In this document: positions 57,812 through 64,000 of the stretch, piece after piece
How the letters are laid out: the number at the start of each line of letters is the position of its first letter
How positions within the stretch are numbered: the stretch's first letter is position 1
Assembly: GCF_002855555.1 (NCBI RefSeq)
Contig: NZ_PKRT01000001.1
Coordinates: 372,001 to 436,000 of the forward strand
Origin: Novosphingobium sp. TH158
Lineage (GTDB): Bacteria; Pseudomonadota; Alphaproteobacteria; Sphingomonadales; Sphingomonadaceae
Direction: 5' to 3'
DNA: 64,000 bases
Notes under the pieces: model-generated
Seen by the model: only the letters and a program-made list of their open reading frames with translations
Told to the model about the DNA's origin: nothing
The model's database searches: none
Program-made: the position numbers and the translations under genes

Positions 57812-59736
57812 TTCGAAATCCTCAGGTCGCCCATGGCTTCGGCGATCTTGCTGAAGGTGGTGTCGAGCGTGGTTGCGTCCTTGGCCTCGAAGTAGCGGCC
57901 CGGGCCGGCGCAGTCGGTCAGCACCGGGTTGAGCGAGGTGCCAAAGCCGATGACCCAGACCGTGATGTTCTTCTTCTTCACCTCGTTGCAGGCAACCGCG
58001 AAGCGGTTTTCGATCGTCTTGGTCAGCGAGATGGCCGAGCTGGGAGACCAGCGCCTGCGCGTCAGACCTTCGATGCCATAGGAGGAATAGGACATCTGGT
58101 TCGACGCAGTGAGGCCGTCGGTCAGGAAGATCAGGTGGCGATTGGTAACAGAGCCGCCAACGTCGGCATTGTCGCTGGCGAAAATGCCGGTCGGGGAAAG
58201 CAGGCGCCCGCCCCAGATCATGCCGATGTCGTGATAGGTGGCGCCCTCTGCGACGAGTCCATCGACATAATTGGCGACGTCGGTCGCATTCATCTCCGCC
58301 AGCTTGCGCGCAGCAACCGGGCAAGCCGCGTGTCCGCCCCATCCGGAATGAATGTAATCGCCATCGAAATAGATCGGTGACACGGACCAGGGCCAGCTGC
58401 CCCAGTTGCCCCAGGTGATGCCGCGCAGCCAGGAAATGGCCGGCAGCTGCGGCTTCCACTGCGTGTCCGGGTTGTTGGTCGGAACGAGGTCGATATCGAG
58501 GTCCAGCGCCCGCGTCAGGTCGACGTTGGCATAGTCGGTGATCTCGTAGGTCTTCCGCTCCTCGATGCAGCCGTTCATCCAGGCGTCCATCTTTTCGACC
58601 TTTTCCGGATAGCCGGCCATGTCGACCATCATCTTGCCGCCCTTGGGAGGCGCGTCCGGATTAGCCCCCTTGAAGCCGCTGACGTCGAGGGTGACCGACT
58701 TGTACTCCCAGTCGAAGTTCTTCACCTTCTTTACGCCCATGTCCTTCTCTTTGTAGACATAGGTATAGTCGGTGTAGGTATAGGGTTCGACGGTATAGCC
58801 GCCATCAGCTTCGGAATAGCAGTTGTAGCCGGTTCCGTTGACGACGTAGCGCCAGTTCTTCGTTCCGTCGGGGTCTACCCAGTAGCCGATTTCGGTCCAG
58901 GTCGGGTAACCGCCCGGGCAGGTTGCCGACCGGTAGCGGGTCCCATAGGCATGAGTGCCGCTTTCGTAGACCCAGTTCTGCTGGACCTGAGGCTGGTCGA
59001 AGGTCGTGCCGGTATCGTGCGTTGCCCGGCCTTCGTAATTCCAGCTATCGACCAGCCAGGCTGATTTCAGCAGGAAGCCGACGTTGACGTTGGTCGAATA
59101 GGGCACGAAGCCATAGCGCATACGCGTACCGGGGGTCTTCGCTGCCTCAAGCCGGCCGTGGAAGTTCTTGACCACGTCGCGCAGCACCTGGATGCGGGTC
59201 TTGCTGTCGCCGGCGTTGGTTTCGTTCATCGAGCCGGTGGTATCGAGCACCATCATCACGTCGGTGTTCGAAAAGTTCAGCTTGGCCTGGCAAGTGACTG
59301 CGATGTTCAGTTCCTTGTAGCCGAACAGGAACATCAACGTCGTCGGCACTTTCACCGTTGCCGCGCCATTGATCGAATAGTCCCCGCCGATCGTCATGGC
59401 GAAGGTGCGCGTGCCGGTGCCGTAGGATCCGGTCTTGAAGTTGGCGTTGAACAGCTTGTCGCCCTCGGTCTTCACGGCAGCGCCGGGCGTCGTGCTGGTG
59501 ACGATATCGCGGCCAAGCTTCTTGCGCGCGGCGAGAACGCCCGCGTCGCAGGCCTGCTGCAGGCGGCTTTGCGAGAGATAGCCGCGTCCCATGTCGATAC
59601 CACCGCCGATCATCGCGAGGATCGGGATCAGCGAAAATGCCACGATCATCAGCGTGTTGCCCTCGCGATCGTGCGCGAGCCGCACGGCGAAACCGCCGAG
59701 CCTGCTGGTGATTGCCTTGCCGTTCGCGAAGCGCAT
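57808..59736 (-). CDS. TadG-like protein with a von Willebrand A domain (module B, first gene)
   Basis: A 642-residue protein. The N-terminal helix (NTLMIVAFSLIPILAMIGGGIDMG in part) and SRLQQACDAGVLAARKKLG are typical of TadG/Flp pilus-assembly proteins. The vWA domain starts about residue 158, with the metal-ion-dependent adhesion site D165-x-T-x-S169 in MVLDTTGSMNE. A Tyr/Trp-rich insertion of about 100 residues (YESGTHAYGTRYRSATCPGG to TVEPYTYTDYTYVYK) lies inside it. Such proteins are surface or pilus-associated adhesins. A 127-nt gap separates it from module A. Confidence 0.87.
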   Translation of the reverse strand: MRFANGKAITSRLGGFAVRLAHDREGNTLMIVAFSLIPILAMIGGGIDMGRGYLSQSRLQQACDAGVLAARKKLGRDIVTSTTPGAAVKTEGDKLFNANFKTGSYGTGTRTFAMTIGGDYSINGAATVKVPTTLMFLFGYKELNIAVTCQAKLNFSNTDVMMVLDTTGSMNETNAGDSKTRIQVLRDVVKNFHGRLEAAKTPGTRMRYGFVPYSTNVNVGFLLKSAWLVDSWNYEGRATHDTGTTFDQPQVQQNWVYESGTHAYGTRYRSATCPGGYPTWTEIGYWVDPDGTKNWRYVVNGTGYNCYSEADGGYTVEPYTYTDYTYVYKEKDMGVKKVKNFDWEYKSVTLDVSGFKGANPDAPPKGGKMMVDMAGYPEKVEKMDAWMNGCIEERKTYEITDYANVDLTRALDLDIDLVPTNNPDTQWKPQLPAISWLRGITWGNWGSWPWSVSPIYFDGDYIHSGWGGHAACPVAARKLAEMNATDVANYVDGLVAEGATYHDIGMIWGGRLLSPTGIFASDNADVGGSVTNRHLIFLTDGLTASNQMSYSSYGIEGLTRRRWSPSSAISLTKTIENRFAVACNEVKKKNITVWVIGFGTSLNPVLTDCAGPGRYFEAKDATTLDTTFSKIAEAMGDLRISK

Positions 59737-59863
59737 GCGTCTTCCTGCCCTATACCGGTATCGTTCCCGACTAGCGGCAACCCCGTAACGGTTTCGTTAA
59801 AGGCGAAAGTTAATTTGTTGACCGCACTTGGTTTTACACACGTTCACCGGCGGGTTACGCGTA

Positions 59864-60295
59864 TTATTCGGTCAGGAAGACCGGGCGCGAATAATTAAGC
59901 CGCAGGTCACTTACGCCGATCAACTTCATCACTGACGGCACTGTGTAGCTTACACTAATCGCCAGTTCGGTGGTCCCCGCCACCCTTTGAGTCAGGGGCC
60001 TTGAAACGCTGATCGTAAGGCGGGTGTTGTCGAGCATGTATGGTGCCGCCGTTGCCATCGCCCGGGCCGTTGTCGTCAGGTCGTTTGTGTCCCTGAAGTT
60101 GTCGTTTTGATATTCGATGACGGCATATCGCGCGATATCTGCAGTGGCACCCCGCATCGCATTGTAGCTTTGCATGGCAAGGCCGATCTGGAAGACGCCA
60201 AGAAGCATGGTAATCAGGAGCGGCACCAGCAAGGCGAATTCGATCGCCATCGAACCGCTTTCATCGCAGCCCAACCGATTCAGCATGGCCTTCAT
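59864..60295 (-). CDS. TadE-like protein (module A, third gene)
   Basis: A 143-residue protein with the TadE start (DESGSMAIEFALLVPLLITMLLGVFQIG in part): one helix and the pseudopilin glutamate. The extracytoplasmic part is beta-like with few distinctive motifs. Its start overlaps the preceding gene (ATGA) and it belongs to the same short operon. The region is visibly less GC-rich than its neighbours. Confidence 0.84.
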   Translation of the reverse strand: MKAMLNRLGCDESGSMAIEFALLVPLLITMLLGVFQIGLAMQSYNAMRGATADIARYAVIEYQNDNFRDTNDLTTTARAMATAAPYMLDNTRLTISVSRPLTQRVAGTTELAISVSYTVPSVMKLIGVSDLRLNYSRPVFLTE

Positions 60296-60774
60296 ATCGC
60301 ATCCGACGTTGTGGTCTGTTGTTTGATCATGACATATCGCTCAACGGTGAATGGCACGGAAGTACCGATGCCGAATTGCGTCCAGATCGGGGTATAGCTG
60401 TCATTCAATGTGATCTTGACGTAGGAGCTGATCATATTGGTGCCGCAAACCGTGGCATCAGTTACATAGACCGTACTCGATCCGCATCGATAGGCCGCGT
60501 CGACAAATACCTTGTCCTGGTCAAGACCAGTTGAGGTTTCGAGGATGCCTTTGAGCGTGGCACGCCTTGTGGGGCTGGTCGGTTCGGATGCCAGCGCGAC
60601 AGAAGATGCTTCTGACGAAGCGGTTTGCAGTTCCGCCTGCCGCGCCACGATCCGGCTTGCTTCGTAAGAGCCGACAGACAGCGCCAGCAGAACCGGGATG
60701 ACAAGTGCAGTTTCGAGAGCGACCGCACCTTCGCGGTCGCCCAAGACTGCACGGAGTGCGGCAAGGGGCTTCAT
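60292..60774 (-). CDS. TadE-like protein (module A, second gene)
   Basis: A 160-residue TadE-like protein. The helix lies in REGAVALETALVIPVLLALSVGSYEASR (in part) with a Glu at position 5 of the pseudopilin-like segment. Two or three cysteines (YRCGSS, ATVCGTN) may form a disulfide. ATG 60774 overlaps the preceding gene by 4 nt. Probably in one membrane complex with its neighbours. Confidence 0.84.
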   Translation of the reverse strand: MKPLAALRAVLGDREGAVALETALVIPVLLALSVGSYEASRIVARQAELQTASSEASSVALASEPTSPTRRATLKGILETSTGLDQDKVFVDAAYRCGSSTVYVTDATVCGTNMISSYVKITLNDSYTPIWTQFGIGTSVPFTVERYVMIKQQTTTSDAI

Positions 60775-62381
60775 GACACCAGCTTCACTTCTGCCTTCGC
60801 CCCGCCGGCGTTAAGGATTTTGCCCCCGGCCGGGATGCAGAAGTTATTGAAGTCGGTCGTACCAGTCACAGTCAGGTTATTGGCCACAACCATCAGGCAT
60901 ACGCCGGTGACGGCAGTCGTGCCGTTGAACCAGATTTCGCGCTTGGGGGCATAGATAATGCCATTCAACGTGATGTCGGAGGTGCCGTTGATCTTGATCT
61001 GCTCGGTCGAATCCTTGTCATAGAACACCATTGTTGCAAGCTGCTCCGCAACAGAATTGGTGTATCCATACGTATTGATCAGCGTGTCCTTGGTGATGCC
61101 ACTGAGATTAAGGATCGATTGCGAATTGATGTGCATCCCGTTGGCGTTCTTGATGACAAAAAGAACGTCGGTGCCGGTAACTGTCTTGTTCTGGCCGAAA
61201 TCGATCGAATCGACGATGTAGATTCCCGGTTGGAACTGGGTATCGCACTGGATTTCGATCGTCCCGTAGGTGCCGGGCAGGGGGCGTGCAATGCTGTCAC
61301 TTGGCGGCGTCGTGGTAGCCACGACATTGCTGTATGTCGTGGTAATTACCTGCTTGCGAATTTCGTGAACACGCGGCGACGTCTGGACGCGGCGCACGTA
61401 GGTATAGCTGGTGGACGAAATCGACCCGGCCGTTGTTCCGTTCGGAACCGTCGTATTGGGGATCGCGGTTCCGACCGTTGTGGAACCAGCCGTCGGCGAA
61501 CTCCAGGATGCGAAATTCGTGCCTGACTGGGCGTACTCCAGTGCATTGTTCGAGTTGACGCCTGAATGATACTGGTAGGTTGTAACCGTTGTCTCTTGTT
61601 TCGTTGCGGTTGTCGATGTTCCCCCGCCGCTGCCGGTTGGGCAGCTATAGGTGCGCGACGGGCTGGTGGCGGGATTGGGCTCCGCAATTGTGCCATATGG
61701 GTCTGCCAAACCCGAAATATTCGGGTGCATGGTGCCGTTGCTGGAAAAGTCCGAATCAATGCCGCCGCCGGCAACCAGCATGCCCAGTTGTGCAGTCGAC
61801 TCACCATTCTTGACCATCGCGGCGGTAGGGTGCGTTGAGATGGCAACAACGCCACAGGTCGCAGATCCGCTGGCGCTGCCGCCAAGCGTGAAGGCCCCTT
61901 CCATCGACGGGTGCAGCGCAACCATGCAGCCTGAATAGGATGTGCCGCCGGAGGCTGCCGCGCGAGCGCTGACCCGGACAGTCGTGGCATTACCAGTGAG
62001 GAAGCTGGAGAACGGCAGGTGCTTGGTTGCCGAGGCCGTTACCTGGACTGCATTGTTCAAGCCGCCCCTGTAATTGCCCAGGGAAACAACCGGCGCGCTA
62101 TCGAAATCGCCGACAGTCTGGATATTGGCATTATATTCCTGCACCGCGCGGGTTTGGTAGGTCGAGAGGGTAGTCGTACTCGTTCGGGCCCACGCCCCGG
62201 CCAGAGCTGCCTGGTCTGCCGCGAATTGCAGCTCTCGCTTCCAGAGATACCACTGCGCCGTGTCAACAGCGAGGCCGCCGCCGCCGATCAGAGCCGGCAT
62301 GCTAATGGCTACCAAGAGCGAGGCGTTACCGCTGCTGCTTTGCTGAAGTCGTCTCAGAACACTTCGCAGTCTGTCAAACAT
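60771..62381 (-). CDS. TadG-like protein (module A, first gene)
   Basis: A 536-residue protein with the TadG-type N-terminus (NASLLVAISMPALIGGGGLAVDTAQWYL in part, AADQAALAGAWA), then a long Ser/Thr/Gly/Asn-rich part typical of surface-exposed beta structure. No vWA MIDAS motif is seen, unlike the module B gene. The codon use looks less GC-rich than elsewhere in the window. Function in adhesion or pilus assembly is inferred from the family. Confidence 0.82.
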   Translation of the reverse strand: MFDRLRSVLRRLQQSSSGNASLLVAISMPALIGGGGLAVDTAQWYLWKRELQFAADQAALAGAWARTSTTTLSTYQTRAVQEYNANIQTVGDFDSAPVVSLGNYRGGLNNAVQVTASATKHLPFSSFLTGNATTVRVSARAAASGGTSYSGCMVALHPSMEGAFTLGGSASGSATCGVVAISTHPTAAMVKNGESTAQLGMLVAGGGIDSDFSSNGTMHPNISGLADPYGTIAEPNPATSPSRTYSCPTGSGGGTSTTATKQETTVTTYQYHSGVNSNNALEYAQSGTNFASWSSPTAGSTTVGTAIPNTTVPNGTTAGSISSTSYTYVRRVQTSPRVHEIRKQVITTTYSNVVATTTPPSDSIARPLPGTYGTIEIQCDTQFQPGIYIVDSIDFGQNKTVTGTDVLFVIKNANGMHINSQSILNLSGITKDTLINTYGYTNSVAEQLATMVFYDKDSTEQIKINGTSDITLNGIIYAPKREIWFNGTTAVTGVCLMVVANNLTVTGTTDFNNFCIPAGGKILNAGGAKAEVKLVS

Positions 62382-62531
62382 GGGTTTACCCTAGCAAGGC
62401 CCGCTTCTGATTTTTGGCGCATCGGAATTATTACGTAGGGTCTGGTAAACAGATCATTCCAAAGGTTAAGTTAATGCGAGGCAAGATTTACGTAACTGTC
62501 CGGTTACATCCTGTCTTAGCTTGACAGGCAG
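62382..62531. other. divergent intergenic region
   Basis: This 150-nt stretch separates the minus-strand Tad modules from the + strand squalene-synthase-like gene. It is AT-rich for this genome (for example AGGTTAAGTTAATG), which suits promoters for module A and the + strand gene. I could not fix a convincing -35/-10 pair. Confidence 0.5.
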
Positions 62532-63206
62532 GTGCGCGCCGCCGAACGCCGCGGCATGGACCCGGTCCTTCTCGATAGCCTGCCTCCGCTTTCCCGACTG
62601 GCGCTTTCCTATGCGCCGGCTGCGGCCAGGGCGGACTGGCTCACCCTGCTTGCGCTCGATGCCCGGCTGGCCGGCGTGGTTCGCCAGGCGCGGGAGCCGG
62701 TGCTCGCGCAGATCCGCCTTGCCTGGTGGCGCGAACGGCTGGAGCAGGATCCGGCGGATCGCCCGCGCGGAGAGCCGCTGCTGGCCCGGCTGGCGGAGTG
62801 GCCGGACGGCGGCAGGGGCCTTGAGCCGCTCGTAGATGGCTGGGAAGCCTTGCTGGAAGAGCCGCCGCTTTCGCAGTCTGCGGTAGAACGTTTCGCTGCG
62901 GGCCGCGCGGGGGCGGTTGTGGCCCTTGCCTCCCGGCTTGGCGCGGATGTCGGTGGATTGGACGAAACGTCGCGCCGCTGGGCGCTTGCCGACCTTGCCT
63001 GCCATCTTGGCGCGCATGAAGAGCGGGCGGTGGTGCAGGCGATGCTTAGGGCTGTTCCAGCAACCGTAGCGGGCGACCGGGCGCTTCGGCCCTTGCTGGT
63101 GCTGGAGCGGGTAACCTGCCGGGCGGCAATCAAGAGCAGTGCCGATGCCCTGACCTCGCCCATGGCCTTGCTGGTTGCCATGCGCGCGGGCTTGCTTGGC
63201 CGCTGA
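62532..63206 (+). CDS. squalene/phytoene-synthase-like protein (complex I assembly factor NDUFAF6 type)
   Basis: A 224-residue helical protein with the pattern DARLAGVVRQAREPVLAQIRLAWWRERLEQ (in part), typical of the squalene-synthase-like branch that includes the mitochondrial complex I assembly factor NDUFAF6. The Asp-rich DxxxD motifs needed for prenyl transfer are not visible, so enzymatic activity is doubtful. GTG 62532 is the likely start; ATG 62556 is an alternative. Given the complete nuo operon, a role in complex I assembly is plausible but unproven. Confidence 0.72.
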   Translation: MRAAERRGMDPVLLDSLPPLSRLALSYAPAAARADWLTLLALDARLAGVVRQAREPVLAQIRLAWWRERLEQDPADRPRGEPLLARLAEWPDGGRGLEPLVDGWEALLEEPPLSQSAVERFAAGRAGAVVALASRLGADVGGLDETSRRWALADLACHLGAHEERAVVQAMLRAVPATVAGDRALRPLLVLERVTCRAAIKSSADALTSPMALLVAMRAGLLGR

Positions 63207-63244
63207 ACCCTTGGCATAGTGTTGAAAATCAGGAGGTTGCGTCA

Positions 63245-63775
63245 GTGAATCGCACCGTGCTCGGAGCCTTTGCCGCATTGCTGCTCGTCGCCGCCGGCCT
63301 TTTCTGGTGGCAGGGACGTGCCGCTCTCGACGTGGGTGCGCCGCCGCCCAAGCTGGCCGACAGGCCGCTTGATGAAGGCCTGCCCGATGCAACTGGCCAG
63401 GGAATGCGCGGGGCACTGCCGCCCGAAGCCAGCGAGGCAACCAGGGAGCAGCGCCGGTTCGACCGGCTGGACCGCAATCGTGACAGCAAGATAACCCGGG
63501 TGGAAATGCTCACTCCGCGCGTGGCGGCCTTCCGCAAGCTGGACACCGATGGCAACAACCTGCTGAGCTTCGAGGAGTGGGCGGTCAAGACATCCAACCG
63601 CTTCAAGGGCGCCGATCGCAACGGAGACAGCAGCCTTGATCGCGCCGAATTTGCGACGACCAAGCCCAAGCCGAAGGCGAAGCCCGCCTGCAACTGCGGA
63701 CCTGCGCCGAAAACAAAGGCGGCGGCCCCGAAGAAGGCCGCCGCCGAAGTTTTCGATGACGAGGCGGAGGAATAG
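63245..63775 (+). CDS. secreted or anchored protein with three EF-hand motifs
   Basis: A 176-residue protein starting at GTG 63245, with AGGAGG 8 nt ahead. An N-terminal helix (LGAFAALLLVAAGLFWW) anchors or exports it. Three complete EF-hand loops follow: D76-E87 (DRNRDSKITRVE), D100-E111 (DTDGNNLLSFEE) and D124-E135 (DRNGDSSLDRAE). The end is Lys/Ala/Pro-rich with CNC and an acidic tip. It is probably a periplasmic calcium-binding protein; its partner is unknown. Confidence 0.83.
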   Translation: MNRTVLGAFAALLLVAAGLFWWQGRAALDVGAPPPKLADRPLDEGLPDATGQGMRGALPPEASEATREQRRFDRLDRNRDSKITRVEMLTPRVAAFRKLDTDGNNLLSFEEWAVKTSNRFKGADRNGDSSLDRAEFATTKPKPKAKPACNCGPAPKTKAAAPKKAAAEVFDDEAEE

Positions 63776-63788
63776 CCTCCGCCAGTCC

Positions 63789-64000
63789 TCAGAAGTGGAA
63801 GTTCAGCCCCACGCGCACGAGGTGCAGGCGAAGGTCCTGGGTGATGGTTTCGCTGTACACGGGCGAGGTGAAGGCGCTGCCGGCAACATAGTCCGTCGCA
63901 TAGGCTTCATCACCGGCATCGACATAGTTGTAGGACAGGCGCGCCGAAATGTTCGGGGTGAACTTGTGTTCAACGCCGCCGCCGACGGTCCAGCCGGTGC
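63789..64000 (-). CDS. C-terminal end of an outer-membrane beta-barrel protein (partial)
   Basis: The frame enters from the right edge and stops at 63789-63791. Visible strands include WTVGGGVEHKFTPNISARLSY and LRLHLVRVGLNFHF. The last residue is Phe in an alternating aromatic pattern, the typical outer-membrane insertion signal. It resembles Omp25/Opa-like 8-stranded barrels. The N-terminus lies outside the window. It converges on the EF-hand gene. Confidence 0.82.
   Translation of the reverse strand, partial: TGWTVGGGVEHKFTPNISARLSYNYVDAGDEAYATDYVAGSAFTSPVYSETITQDLRLHLVRVGLNFHF

Noticed and set aside
59795..59825. CtrA-like site upstream of the vWA gene
   Set aside because: TTAA occurs twice, but the spacing is nine instead of the seven bases of the CtrA consensus.

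Overview
The window is a GC-rich alphaproteobacterial chromosome segment, most likely from Sphingomonadales (Novosphingobium/Erythrobacter-like). The grounds are the nuoA-N/birA/coaX/RNase J/DUF1467 gene order, an alphaproteobacterial SOS box (GTTC-N7-GTTC) in front of lexA, a ROSE-like heat-shock leader, separate nuoC and nuoD, and dense head-to-tail genes with many ATGA/GTGA overlaps. It is mainly housekeeping DNA. I see no transposase, integrase gene, prophage or CRISPR array.

Layout. 1-5.6 kb: end of an unidentified gene, an alpha/beta hydrolase, an ammonium transporter, an SH3 protein, a thiolase and a coniferyl-aldehyde-type dehydrogenase. 5.7-25.1 kb: one long + strand transcription unit with all 14 complex I genes, interleaved with four small unnamed genes (two after nuoD, two after nuoF), then birA, coaX, an RNase J and a DUF1467 protein. 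25.1-31.9 kb: a large membrane-anchored coiled-coil protein facing a group of poorly known genes, including an HPt-like protein and a histidine-kinase-like protein that both lack the phospho-accepting histidine. 32-34.7 kb: gltA and gltX. 34.7-45.6 kb: comEC, lexA with two SOS boxes, moeA and moaC, a Rieske oxygenase with a small partner, then trpC, trpD, trpG, an unknown membrane protein and trpE. 45.6-51 kb: ppiD-like foldase, tpiA, secG, pyrG and a structured non-coding region. 51-53.7 kb: hsp20 behind a predicted RNA thermometer, grxC, a nitrilase-family amidase, DUF1178, and a tRNA-Arg(CCU) beside a broken tandem copy. 53.7-56.6 kb: an FtsB-like protein, pdhA and lipoyl-domain pdhB. 56.6-62.4 kb: two successive three-gene TadG/TadE/TadE modules on the minus strand. 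62.5-64 kb: a squalene-synthase-like protein related to complex I assembly factors, an EF-hand protein and the end of an outer-membrane barrel.

How the genes work together: complex I, citrate synthase, triose-phosphate isomerase and pyruvate dehydrogenase E1 form a central-energy set. The trp genes share a strand with a Rieske oxygenase that starts just after trpC behind an 18-bp perfect palindrome. The most unusual items are the four small genes translationally coupled inside the nuo operon, the His-less phosphorelay-like pair, the duplicated Tad modules with a calcium-loop pseudopilin, the structured region after pyrG, the ROSE-like hsp20 leader and the tRNA duplication broken in the T-loop. 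Positions and start sites come from reading the sequence; functions rest on recognised motifs, and no database search was possible.
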